Origin: G963668435 sp963668435
GTDB taxonomy: Bacteria > Latescibacterota > Latescibacteria > Latescibacterales > Latescibacteraceae
Length of the DNA stretch: 64,000 bases
Direction of reading: 5' to 3'
NCBI GenBank assembly: GCA_963668435.2
Contig: CAXXSC010000008.1
Coordinates: 62,001-126,000 of the forward strand
Made by a program: the position numbers and the translations under genes. The notes beneath the pieces are model-generated. The model searched no databases and had not been told where the DNA came from. It saw only the letters and a list, made by a program, of their open reading frames with translations. Below are positions 52,547-61,132 of the stretch, piece by piece. How positions within the stretch are numbered: the stretch's first letter is position 1; each line of letters starts with the position of its first letter.

Positions 52547-53275
52547 TTAATCCTTGATTATCTCAACGTTCTGATTGCAGTGAATATCTGCCACATTGCC
52601 CTCATCAGTATCGAGATGGACCTCGAGTTTGGTCTTGTCGTCGACACGGATAACAACATTTTCAAAAGTCACCGCAGTAGGACCGCTGACCCTGAGCTTC
52701 ACCAAATCCCCCTGCTTTAGACCGAAATATGCTGCCTCTGAAGAGTTCATGTGAACATGGCGCTGCGCCCGGATACAGCCCTCATCAAGCTGAACGACAC
52801 CTTTCGGGCCAACAAGCGAAACCGGCGCCGAACCGGCAAGATCACCCGACATCCTCACAGGAGCATCAATACCGAGAAAGATTGCGTCGGTCCTGGCGAG
52901 TTCAACCTGTGACTTATTGCGCATCGGGCCAAGTATGCGTACTTTTTCGAGAAGGCGCATTTTCGGGCCTACAAGAGAGACTGTCTCTTTTGCGGCAAAA
53001 GTGCCTGGCTGATAAAGATCGCGCATGGGTGTCAGTTCCGCACCGGGGCCATAGAGAATTTCGAGATGTTCCTTACATATATGAACATGCCGCACAGAGA
53101 CCCCAACCGGTATTTTCCTGGGATTGATCTGAACGCCGAGATCCTCGGATTTTGTTCCGGTTTCGGCGCTGATTCCGTTTGCAGGCATATTCATACGCTC
53201 GAAGACCTCGCGAACGATGCGGTCGAGTATATCCTGATCGACCAGGGAAGGCCGGCTGACTTCCTGCTTGTTCAT
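52547..53275 (-). CDS. pduL: PduL-type phosphotransacylase
   Basis: A 242-residue enzyme that transfers an acyl group from acyl-CoA to phosphate, recycling CoA inside the shell. Two zinc-binding clusters are visible: RHVHI (His63, His65) and RHVHM (His173, His175), with RDLYQPGTFAAKETVSLVGPK (in parts) and TDAIFLGIDAPVRMSGDL between them. The N-terminal ~45 residues carry an encapsulation-peptide-like helix (DQDILDRIVREVFERM). AAGGA precedes ATG 53275. It is the first gene of the microcompartment operon, and a promoter candidate lies about 90 bp upstream. Confidence 0.94.
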   Translation of the reverse strand: MNKQEVSRPSLVDQDILDRIVREVFERMNMPANGISAETGTKSEDLGVQINPRKIPVGVSVRHVHICKEHLEILYGPGAELTPMRDLYQPGTFAAKETVSLVGPKMRLLEKVRILGPMRNKSQVELARTDAIFLGIDAPVRMSGDLAGSAPVSLVGPKGVVQLDEGCIRAQRHVHMNSSEAAYFGLKQGDLVKLRVSGPTAVTFENVVIRVDDKTKLEVHLDTDEGNVADIHCNQNVEIIKD

Positions 53276-53365
53276 CGTGCAATCCTTGCGTAAAATATGG
53301 AGAGTGAAAGAAGCGATTTTTCCGGTTTGAGAAGCTTTTTCGGAAAGCGCTGCCTCAGGATTCGT

Positions 53366-53394
53366 AAAATAAGGTTGCAGCCTCTAAATAGCAA
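53366..53394 (-). promoter_or_regulatory. Candidate promoter of the microcompartment operon
   Basis: Minus-strand TTGCTA (53394-53389) and TATTTT (53371-53366) with 17-bp spacing, leading to ATG 53275. The -10 box is poor, so the call is tentative. Confidence 0.35.
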
Positions 53395-53424
53395 AGAAAA
53401 AAGTGAGGATTAACATTAAAAAAC

Positions 53425-53478
53425 TTGACTGAATATGAAAATATATGCTACAATATACTATTCTGTTCTAAACGAACA
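53425..53478 (+). promoter_or_regulatory. DUF3047 gene promoter with inverted-repeat operator
   Basis: TTGACT (53425-53430) and TACAAT (53449-53454), 18 bp apart. Ten bases further a perfect inverted repeat TGTTC-N5-GAACA (53464-53478) covers the expected start site. It lies within the divergent region shared with the microcompartment operon. Confidence 0.6.
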
Positions 53479-53527
53479 TCATGTCATTCGATAAACCAGT
53501 AACGATCAGAAGAAGAAATGGATCAAC

Positions 53528-54280
53528 ATGAATAAAGGACACTTTTTAGCAGCCGTTTTTCTGACAGCTCTTTTCCTGCTCAATCCGGGCCAATCAGCAC
53601 TCTCCGATGATAACGCCACAATCACCGTTATTGATCTCGCTAACAACCCATCCACCTCGATACCCGACACATTGCGACATGTTATGCCTAAAAAAAGCCG
53701 TTTCTCAACTAATTACTCGATTGAGGACGGCGAAAACGGTCTCTATCTCCGCGCCATGTCAAGCGGGACTTCATCATGGCTCGAAATGAATCTCGATGAT
53801 GTCGATCCGGAAACAATACCTTTCATGGAGTGGCAGTGGCTTGTAAATGAATTCCCCGAAACCGAGTGGGAGAACCGCAAAAACGAAGATGATTACGCCA
53901 TCCGCATTGAATTGGTTTACGACAGGAAAGGTAGTGTAAAAAATCCTTTGAATATTATTAGAAAAGGGCTTATTAAGTCGATTTTCAAAGGCTATCCACC
54001 CGAATTGGTAATAAGCTATGTCTGGTCAAAAAATGTCCCTCCCGACGAGTCGTTTGTCAGCCCGACATCAAAGAACACGATAATCATACCCGTCGAATCC
54101 GATGTTGCCATGATGGGCAGATGGGTTACTGAACGAAGAAATATTTTTAATGATTATGAAAGCCTCTGGGAAAACCCGGCAAATCTTTGCATAAAGAAAA
54201 TCCGTATCAAGGCAGACACCGAAAGCGTACCTTCTGTTTCGGAAAGCGGCCTGAAATATCTCCGGTTCACAACCGAATGA
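53528..54280 (+). CDS. DUF3047 exported protein
   Basis: A 250-residue secreted protein with a signal peptide (LAAVFLTALFLLNPGQSALS). It matches DUF3047: the PFMEWQWLVNEFPE motif, DDYAIRIELVYDRKG, ISYVWSKNVPP and the late RNIFNDYESLWENPA. Function of the family is unknown, although these proteins are exported and widespread in Gram-negative bacteria. It is the first of three plus-strand genes (with the Nudix and beta-helix genes) and has a promoter with an operator-like repeat. Confidence 0.85.
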   Translation: MNKGHFLAAVFLTALFLLNPGQSALSDDNATITVIDLANNPSTSIPDTLRHVMPKKSRFSTNYSIEDGENGLYLRAMSSGTSSWLEMNLDDVDPETIPFMEWQWLVNEFPETEWENRKNEDDYAIRIELVYDRKGSVKNPLNIIRKGLIKSIFKGYPPELVISYVWSKNVPPDESFVSPTSKNTIIIPVESDVAMMGRWVTERRNIFNDYESLWENPANLCIKKIRIKADTESVPSVSESGLKYLRFTTE

Positions 54281-54320
54281 TTCAGACTGTCACATCATTG
54301 AGGCCACGGAGTATTTCCGC

Positions 54321-54752
54321 ATGAGCGATAAAAAAACAGATAAACCCTCCTGGCTTTTTAATCAGTCAGCAGTTATTCCGTACCGGTTTAATGATGACTG
54401 TTATGAAATCCTCCTGATAACGACCATCAAGAAAAAACACTGGATCATTCCAAAGGGTGTTATTGATCCCGGACTAAGCCCCACAGAATCCGCAGTTAAA
54501 GAAGCTCGCGAAGAAGCTGGTATCGAAGGCCGCATTGTCTCGAAATGCCTCGGCACGTACTCGTATAAAAAATGGGGCGGCACCTGTCATGTCGAGGTCT
54601 ATCTTTTTGAGGTCGATAACATGCTCGACCAATGGCCCGAAAAGGATTTGCGAAAACGTCAATGGTTTTCAGTCAAAAAAGCAGTGAGCACACTCAGAGA
54701 AGACACGTTAAAAAAAATAATCAAGCATACTTTCAAGAAAAGCGGAGCCTGA
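54321..54752 (+). CDS. Nudix hydrolase
   Basis: A 143-residue hydrolase of nucleoside- or inositol-diphosphate type. The Nudix box is recognisable in PKGVIDPGLSPTESAVKEAREEAGI (in parts: PKGVIDPGLS and AVKEAREEAGI). Two positions deviate from the consensus: Leu52 replaces the first Glu and Lys60 the Arg of the REUxEE core, the metal-binding Glu64 and Glu65 remain. The PKG start resembles diphosphoinositol/diadenosine phosphatases. GGAG lies before ATG 54321 and the next gene starts 1 bp after the stop. Confidence 0.9.
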   Translation: MSDKKTDKPSWLFNQSAVIPYRFNDDCYEILLITTIKKKHWIIPKGVIDPGLSPTESAVKEAREEAGIEGRIVSKCLGTYSYKKWGGTCHVEVYLFEVDNMLDQWPEKDLRKRQWFSVKKAVSTLREDTLKKIIKHTFKKSGA

Positions 54753-54753
54753 C

Positions 54754-56958
54754 ATGCCGTTATCATCACTGAAAGAGTCAAGATCAAAAGCTGTTTTTCT
54801 CATATGCTTAATATCACTATTATCATCTCAGTTTCTCTCGAAACAATCCACTGCCGATTTCACCGTTTTTGAAAGTAAGCCACTCGCAGCCTCGGGTGTA
54901 GAGATCACAAGACCCGGCTCCTATACCACTCCCGGCACAACGTATCAGCTGACACAGGATATATCAAGTATCGGATCGGCCCTCTATCTCGGCAAGGACG
55001 TGACTCTTGATCTCAACGGTCATACAATCAGTTTTGCCGATGGCGATTACAATCATATACCTAATTATGGTTTTGAAGACGGGCTCGACCAATGGAATAC
55101 CGATAAGGCGCCCGGTGCAAAAGTGGAAAGTACGAAGACAGTCCATGTTTTTACCGGTGACTGGCTTCTCCGGCTGAACAAAGGCGACGAGATCGTTTCA
55201 TCGCCGGTGACACTCCCGGTGGCCGGACGCTCATATTTCGCCATCTGCGGAGTCGCGAAACCCGGCATGAAAATCAGCCTGTATGTAGAAACATCTTATG
55301 GAACTCAGATCAGCTGTATCAATCCAGCCGATAGTATGACAACCTGCCCTGCAGAGGACAAGACAGTCCGTCTCGGTGGCGGTTTTGTAGTCGCTCACAT
55401 TCACGGCATACCGGCAGGAGATTATCGTCTCAGGGTCAGAGCCGAAACGGACTGCCTTATCGACCATATAGACATCAGGCCAGCGATGGATGTGGGAATC
55501 GGTATCGTAGGCGAAACACTTTCCAATATGCATACAGATGATTTCTACGAATGGAAACGCTGTGCCTTTTTTGACGAAAGCGAAGGCACAGTAGCCGGAC
55601 ACACGGGCACAATCCCCCGTGTCGAGGGAAACGGCACAATCACGATCAGGAACGGGACCATTCAGTCCGCAGCACGCGGCGTCATGTCATGGGGCATTCA
55701 ATCAACGGCGCCGGGCTGTCGGATAGTGCTCGACAATGTTCGCATAATCAACCACGGCATCAATACAAATGCCGCAGATATCCCTTTCGGTGAGATTAAC
55801 AACTGCCGGTTCGAAGTCGACACACCATTTATTATCAACCGTCACGCCAGTGAACATTCCGTGGTTATGAGGGGCAATTCACACTCAGAAATCAAAAACA
55901 GCGTATTTCTCGGCGGACAGGGATGCCTCACAGTCAAAGGAAACGGATCTACTGTTTCTGGCTGCCTCTTTATCAACCGCCAGACTATCACAAACCATTA
56001 TTGCGTTATGCTTGCGGCCGATTCATGCCGAGTTTTCGATAATCGTTTCGAGCCTGACACCGGTTCCGGACTGGAAATCTATGTCCACCGTCACAACGAG
56101 GTATTCGACAATGTATTCCGCATATCTGCCTCTCCCCCAACCTGCGAATACGGTCATGAGGACTACAGTGTCAACGGCATCAGGATTGCCGATTACCGCG
56201 CAGAACCCGGATCGCCAAACGCCTGTTTCGGAAACAAGGTTTACCGGAATACTTTCCACATTGTCGGATTCGACTATCCGGTGCCATCCGACTATATTCC
56301 GATGGCCTATGGCGTATTTCACAGTGTGAGCGGAGGTGACAATTATTACGAGGAAAATGTATTCCATGTCGACATGAGATCCCCAGGATCGAAAGCCGAA
56401 GCTGCAGCATGCTATGTATCGGGAGACATCGCGGGAATATGGCGGAACAATACGATCATCACCAACATACACGCGTTCTGGGTCGGCTCACGCTACGGAA
56501 ATGCAGAGAACGGCGTATTCGAATACAACACCATCATTCGCAGACACGATGCTCCCGACAATTTCCAGCCGGTTCGGATCGGTTTCAGCGGCCGTGGTGA
56601 TGCTATAACAAAAAATGTCGTCTTCCGCGGGAACAATTATCCTGGCGGTGGATTCAGCACAGATATCGAGGGAGATGAACACGAGTTTACAGTCACCCAG
56701 ATGCTGACTGTGCGCTGTAATGCAAAAAACGGCGATATAAAAACGGCGACCACTGTTGAAATCAGCGATATGTCTGGCAAAACTGTCGCTACAGGCATAA
56801 CAGGCGATAATGGCGTGGTCAGTTTCGAACTACCCGTATTGCGTTATGAAAAAGCTAACGGAGAGGATTCGAGCAGTTATTCAGTTAAAATCGGCAACAC
56901 ACGCAAGACTGTTTCACTGAAAGGCAATCGGGATATCACGATTATATGCGAGGATTGA
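54754..56958 (+). CDS. Secreted right-handed parallel beta-helix protein
   Basis: A 734-residue exported protein (signal peptide with LICLISLLSSQFL). It has a pectate-lyase-like beta-helix with repeated N-x-[IV]/F strands (NCRFEVDTPF, NSVFLGGQG, NNTIITNIHAF, NVVFRGNNYP), interrupted near residues 105-250 by a beta-sandwich insert (NYGFEDGLDQWNTD...) like a carbohydrate-binding domain. The C-terminal ~90 residues form an immunoglobulin-like domain (TTVEISDMSGKTVATG). Such proteins act on or bind plant or algal polysaccharides; a catalytic site cannot be picked out. It overlaps nothing and follows the Nudix gene by 1 bp. Confidence 0.82.
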   Translation: MPLSSLKESRSKAVFLICLISLLSSQFLSKQSTADFTVFESKPLAASGVEITRPGSYTTPGTTYQLTQDISSIGSALYLGKDVTLDLNGHTISFADGDYNHIPNYGFEDGLDQWNTDKAPGAKVESTKTVHVFTGDWLLRLNKGDEIVSSPVTLPVAGRSYFAICGVAKPGMKISLYVETSYGTQISCINPADSMTTCPAEDKTVRLGGGFVVAHIHGIPAGDYRLRVRAETDCLIDHIDIRPAMDVGIGIVGETLSNMHTDDFYEWKRCAFFDESEGTVAGHTGTIPRVEGNGTITIRNGTIQSAARGVMSWGIQSTAPGCRIVLDNVRIINHGINTNAADIPFGEINNCRFEVDTPFIINRHASEHSVVMRGNSHSEIKNSVFLGGQGCLTVKGNGSTVSGCLFINRQTITNHYCVMLAADSCRVFDNRFEPDTGSGLEIYVHRHNEVFDNVFRISASPPTCEYGHEDYSVNGIRIADYRAEPGSPNACFGNKVYRNTFHIVGFDYPVPSDYIPMAYGVFHSVSGGDNYYEENVFHVDMRSPGSKAEAAACYVSGDIAGIWRNNTIITNIHAFWVGSRYGNAENGVFEYNTIIRRHDAPDNFQPVRIGFSGRGDAITKNVVFRGNNYPGGGFSTDIEGDEHEFTVTQMLTVRCNAKNGDIKTATTVEISDMSGKTVATGITGDNGVVSFELPVLRYEKANGEDSSSYSVKIGNTRKTVSLKGNRDITIICED

Positions 56959-56971
56959 TTGTCAACGGCAT

Positions 56972-57757
56972 TTAGAATCCGACCGTATACATAAAACGGA
57001 CCTCACGATATGGCTGCGGCTCTTCGATGTGAAAACCTGCTGAGGCAAGGGACTTTGAACGAAGGAGGTTGCCCGCATCAAGCTCGAGTGCAAACGCCGG
57101 TCCTAAACGGATTTTCAGCGCAGCGTTCAGATAACCTTCATCAAACGTAATATCACCATCTTCACCGTTATTGGACATGGTATCGTATTCGACCGCGAGT
57201 TCACCGAGAAAACCGAGAGATTTGTTGAGCCCGAACCAAAATGAGGGATCATTGTCATCATCGTTATTCTCAAAGGAATATGATGCACCGCCGTGCAAAG
57301 CCATATCACCGAGAAACGCATAATTTCGCGACACAACAGCAAACAATCCACGTGACTTCCTGACAAATCGCCTGAGATTTCCGTCATTTAAATACGGTCC
57401 CTCACCCTGCGAATCGAAACCGAGCGTGACCGCGGGATGATAAGTTGTTTCTTCAATTATCCTCACGCTTATGTTCGCACCGCAATGAGACTGCCAGTTG
57501 ACATCCGAGCTGCCAAGCATACCTGCCCCGCCATATGAAACACCGATATCGATGAGGTCGGTAAGACCAAACTCAAAAGACTGGACAATACCGCCATCGT
57601 CGAAAAGATGTGTTTCAACAAACAGCGTTTTTGCCGGAAGCGAGGCTGCTGTTGGGGCTGAAACCAGCCTTTTGAATGGGATTCCATTCGCTGATACGGT
57701 AGTCACAACAGAACAAAGGGAAAAAAGACATGCGAAAAAAATAGAGGATCGTTTCAT
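56972..57757 (-). CDS. Outer-membrane beta-barrel protein (YjbH-like)
   Basis: A 261-residue exported protein with a signal peptide (FFACLFSLCSVVTTVSA). The rest is alternating aromatic-glycine strands, e.g. FEFGLTDLIDIGVSYGG, MALHGGASYSFE, FGLNKSLGFLGELAVEYD, ending in YTVGF with a terminal aromatic residue, as expected of a barrel. The GLTDLIDIGVSYGG pattern resembles YjbH-type barrels of exopolysaccharide loci. It converges with the beta-helix gene, 13 bp apart. Function is otherwise unknown. Confidence 0.75.
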   Translation of the reverse strand: MKRSSIFFACLFSLCSVVTTVSANGIPFKRLVSAPTAASLPAKTLFVETHLFDDGGIVQSFEFGLTDLIDIGVSYGGAGMLGSSDVNWQSHCGANISVRIIEETTYHPAVTLGFDSQGEGPYLNDGNLRRFVRKSRGLFAVVSRNYAFLGDMALHGGASYSFENNDDDNDPSFWFGLNKSLGFLGELAVEYDTMSNNGEDGDITFDEGYLNAALKIRLGPAFALELDAGNLLRSKSLASAGFHIEEPQPYREVRFMYTVGF

Positions 57758-57961
57758 GATCAGTCACCAGAATATTTATAATGGCTTACGGGAATTCGAA
57801 CATACAGAAATGGCATTCACCACTCGTTCAATGTACGGTAAATCACATGGAAAAAGCAAAGAATAATTGACAATACAGGGCAAAATGTATTATCCTTAAT
57901 AAACTTTTCATGCAAGTATAAAAGTCAATAATTATCAATACAATACAACAAGGAGGCAGTG

Positions 57962-58402
57962 ATGGCGCGTGGACTTAACAAAGTCATGTTGATAGGAAAT
58001 CTCGGCGCGGATCCCGAAATAAAATACGCAGCGAGCGGCACTCCGATCGCCAATATTAGGCTTGCAACGGCTGAAAACCGTAAAAACAGAGATGGCGAGT
58101 GGGAGGACACCACGGAATGGCATCGTGTAGTCATGTTCGGCCGTCAGGCAGAAATCTGCAAGGATTATCTCAAAAAAGGCAGCAAAATCTATCTCGAAGG
58201 CCGCATCCAAACACGTTCGTGGGATGACCAGGGCGGTCAGAAAAGATACATGACTGAAATCGTGGCGAACCAGATGATCATGCTCGATGGCAGAGGCGAC
58301 TCATTTTCCGGTTCTCAGGGCGGCGGCCGTCAGCAAAGCCAAAGCCGTATGGACGCGCCTCCTTCTTCCATGCCGGAAATGGATGACGATCTCCCATTCT
58401 GA
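57962..58402 (+). CDS. ssb: Single-stranded DNA-binding protein
   Basis: A 146-residue SSB. It has an OB-fold (ARGLNKVMLIGNLGADPEI, WHRVVMFGRQAEICKDYL, GSKIYLEGRIQTRSWDDQ), a Gly/Gln/Ser-rich linker (SGSQGGGRQQSQSR) and the acidic tip DDDLPF that recruits repair and replication partners. AGGAGG precedes ATG 57962; the GTG one codon upstream is an alternative. A weak TTGACA box is found at 57867. A strong GC-rich hairpin follows the stop codon. Confidence 0.97.
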   Translation: MARGLNKVMLIGNLGADPEIKYAASGTPIANIRLATAENRKNRDGEWEDTTEWHRVVMFGRQAEICKDYLKKGSKIYLEGRIQTRSWDDQGGQKRYMTEIVANQMIMLDGRGDSFSGSQGGGRQQSQSRMDAPPSSMPEMDDDLPF

Positions 58403-58415
58403 CAGTTATTCACAC

Positions 58416-58449
58416 TGCGGCGGCCTTTATTAAAATATTTGCCGCCGCA
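58416..58449 (+). terminator. GC-rich hairpin after ssb
   Basis: Perfect 9-bp stem TGCGGCGGC (58416-58424) / GCCGCCGCA (58441-58449) with a 16-nt AT-rich loop, 13 bp after the ssb stop. There is no clear T run, so termination may be partial. Confidence 0.55.
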
Positions 58450-58486
58450 TGTTTAACCGTTTTCCAAAAAGGCGCTGGTATTTCTC

Positions 58487-59677
58487 ATGCCATACTGCTT
58501 TGCACTGATGTTGGCTCTGCTCATTTTTTTTGGAGCGACTGTCTTCTTCTCCAATAAAGACATACGCACGACTGTCGTTCCTCGATACAGGGTTCATTAC
58601 CTGATATCAGGTCTTTTTCTCTCATTATTCTTCCCAAAAGAGTTCACGCAAGCCTCAACAGCCCTCCTTGGCCCCGTCCTGATGTTCTGTATAGGCTGGA
58701 CAGGCCTTTTTTTCGGAATGCATCTTGAAACGAGAAACATCACCAGTAAAGTCCCGTCTTCTTACAAACGACATTTCATTGCTCCAGCCTCAATTTTTCT
58801 CGTCATCCTGATTATTGGTCTTCTGCACGCTTTTATTGCTGACAAATCTGCGGTAAGATTCGACACAGTATTCCTCGTGGCGGCATTTTCAGCATTAACA
58901 TTATATTCTTCACATATGGCAGGAACCGACCGACCGCGCATGTCTCTCGACTCACTCACTGCGGATGTTCCGCCCATGCGGAATATTCCGTATATCCTCA
59001 TGTTCTGTCTTACCGCGGGATTAATATATGGCCAGGGAGGAATCACCCTGTTTGGACGGATATTCGAGGGATCAGCAACATTTATAGCCGCACATTTTCT
59101 TACCGCATTGTGTATCGGTATGTTTGCATCAAAATTGATTCAGGGCGCAGAAAGTCGCTCCGGCATTCTTGCTGTCCTCATCGGCATTGGTGCATTTGTC
59201 GGTGCTTTCTCTGATTCGTTTATGCTTTCCCCCCTCATAGTCGGCCTTTTATCCGGTTGTTTTCTTATCAATTCGAGCCTCAGACGTCCGGATTTGATAT
59301 TAATGGCAGTCCGACTCAACACACTGTCGGAGAAAATTCTCTATTTCGGTGCCGGCATACTGCTTGCTATACTCACCCAAAAATACGAGCTTAACTTTTT
59401 ATACATTGCCGCTGGAGCGCTGGGGCTTGCCGCGATAAGGATTCTCATCGCCTGGCTGTCCAGCAGGATACTCTATGCAAAGACCTCCGGTCAGGGAACG
59501 GGTGCTATGTATTTCTGGGCTGGATTATGCGGTCAAGGCGCACTGGCACTTGCTGCAGTTATAGAATATCACCTGAGAATGCAAGATACACCCGGCATCG
59601 TATACGTATTGGTGGCTGCACTGACATTAAGTCAGATTGCCGTTCTAGCCAGCGCCTACAGACTGAACACCCGCTGA
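58487..59677 (+). CDS. Kef-like (CPA2-type) membrane protein, first of an adjacent pair
   Basis: A 396-residue integral membrane protein with about twelve hydrophobic helices and the pattern of CPA2 sodium/proton or potassium antiporters (GPVLMFCIGWTGLFFGMHLE, VAAFSALTLYSSHM, WAGLCGQGALALAAVIEY). No TrkA or other cytosolic regulatory domain is attached. The next gene is a related membrane protein starting 9 bp downstream, so they may form a heteromeric pair. The transported ion is not readable. Confidence 0.75.
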   Translation: MPYCFALMLALLIFFGATVFFSNKDIRTTVVPRYRVHYLISGLFLSLFFPKEFTQASTALLGPVLMFCIGWTGLFFGMHLETRNITSKVPSSYKRHFIAPASIFLVILIIGLLHAFIADKSAVRFDTVFLVAAFSALTLYSSHMAGTDRPRMSLDSLTADVPPMRNIPYILMFCLTAGLIYGQGGITLFGRIFEGSATFIAAHFLTALCIGMFASKLIQGAESRSGILAVLIGIGAFVGAFSDSFMLSPLIVGLLSGCFLINSSLRRPDLILMAVRLNTLSEKILYFGAGILLAILTQKYELNFLYIAAGALGLAAIRILIAWLSSRILYAKTSGQGTGAMYFWAGLCGQGALALAAVIEYHLRMQDTPGIVYVLVAALTLSQIAVLASAYRLNTR

Positions 59678-59685
59678 GGAACACA

Positions 59686-60930
59686 ATGCCCAACTTGATC
59701 AGTACACTCCTGCTTCTGATTGTCCTTTTTTATGGCAATATGTTTTCATTTGCCACCAATCCGCTCATGAATTTCGGTCTTCTCATGATCGGCGCCCACC
59801 TTCTGGGCATGCTAGCCGAAAAATGCCGCCTGTCCCCTGTAGCCGGATTTACGCTTGCCGGAGTTCTTGCCGGACACGGTATGCTCGGTGCTTTTAATCC
59901 TGCATTCCCGAAATTCATGACCATCATAGAGGCTCTTGCCCTCATGTTCCTTCTCTCGGTGACTCTACAGAAATATCTCGTTAAAATTTTTGATCTGAAA
60001 ATTGCTTTTTCAAAAAACATTTTATCCGGCGCTCTCGCCCCGCTTTTTACCGGCGCTCTCGCGTTCGTGATTTTTTTCATCACAGGAATACCTTGGAAAC
60101 CAGCTGTAATCCTCTCTCTTTTCGCAGGCACATACTCTCCACTCGGCGCTGAGGATCAAATTAGAAACGACAGGAATATTCCTTTAATACCAACAGTTTT
60201 TACTGCCTTTCTGGCTGTAGTCTTTCTCTGGGGATTTGCCGTTACATCAGCTGAGCCCGAATTGCCGAACCGCTTGCGTATGGCATTCCTTCCGCTGATC
60301 AGCACGTTAACTTCTCTTTGTGCTGGATTTGCGTGGGTATTTCTCATTGACCGTTTCATTCTCAGCCGCTACACAACACGATCGCCGTGGTATGCAATAA
60401 CAGCATTTGCACTTATATATCCTTGTTTTAACCTTTTCGGATTTGATTTTATCATGCTCGCCTGCGGCGCCGGATTTTATTATGGCCTCATGTCAGATCA
60501 TGATTATTTCTCAGAATCCGATACAAAAATCCCTTCAATGATAGTTTTTGCGCTCTTCGGTGCAAAGCTCCAAGTTAGCGACTTGTTCCTGCTCGACAGG
60601 ACAACTTGGATCATCACCTGGATTTCCGTACTGATCACGCTCCTCCTTCGCCCTTTAGCCCCCTGGTTTATGCAAAAATTACTCAGGAACGAAAGCCTGC
60701 CAATTGATTCATATTACAGGCTCGCTACACATGGACCGCTATCACTTCTCCTGCTCTATCGATTTCTTCCCGGTTTCGCACTTCTTGCATACGGCGACGG
60801 AAGTTTTTTATCAATTAAGGCTATTACAACGGCAACAGTAATCATCTCACTTCTCATAAGCATTACAATCACGAGTTTCTCAAAAATTATACATTCAAAA
60901 GATAAAGATTCCCCCAAAACACCCTATTAA
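59686..60930 (+). CDS. Kef-like (CPA2-type) membrane protein, second of an adjacent pair
   Basis: A 414-residue membrane protein with about twelve helices and the same antiporter pattern as its upstream neighbour: LLMIGAHLLGMLAEKCRLSP, LAGVLAGHGMLGAFNPAFP and the late GPLSLLLLYRFLPGFALLAYGDG. ATG 59686 is preceded by GAGGA; the frame open from 59527 overlaps the upstream gene and is not supported. The C-terminus is short and basic, without a nucleotide-sensing domain. Confidence 0.75.
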   Translation: MPNLISTLLLLIVLFYGNMFSFATNPLMNFGLLMIGAHLLGMLAEKCRLSPVAGFTLAGVLAGHGMLGAFNPAFPKFMTIIEALALMFLLSVTLQKYLVKIFDLKIAFSKNILSGALAPLFTGALAFVIFFITGIPWKPAVILSLFAGTYSPLGAEDQIRNDRNIPLIPTVFTAFLAVVFLWGFAVTSAEPELPNRLRMAFLPLISTLTSLCAGFAWVFLIDRFILSRYTTRSPWYAITAFALIYPCFNLFGFDFIMLACGAGFYYGLMSDHDYFSESDTKIPSMIVFALFGAKLQVSDLFLLDRTTWIITWISVLITLLLRPLAPWFMQKLLRNESLPIDSYYRLATHGPLSLLLLYRFLPGFALLAYGDGSFLSIKAITTATVIISLLISITITSFSKIIHSKDKDSPKTPY

Positions 60931-61023
60931 TCACTACGTAAATTTACATATAGCAAGACATAATATTCGAGGCCATATAAAACTTAATAAAAAGAAAAAC
61001 AGCGGCTTCCGAACAATTATTAC

Positions 61024-61053
61024 TTGACAAACATCAAGCTTTTGTTGTATAAT
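61024..61053 (+). promoter_or_regulatory. Near-consensus sigma70 promoter of the M23 peptidase gene
   Basis: TTGACA (61024-61029) and TATAAT (61048-61053), both perfect, 18 bp apart, about 80 bp upstream of the start codon at 61133. Confidence 0.85.
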
Positions 61054-61132
61054 TAATTAAAGTGTTATTTGTGTCATCATCAATTGCTTTATCGCTAAAT
61101 TGCTATAACCTATACGGGATATCATATTTATT

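Noticed and set aside
53342..53354. GGAAAGCGCTGCC as a cre/LacI-type operator in the microcompartment leader
   Set aside because: Only one half matches the LacI-family core well; no second copy or regulator gene supports it.
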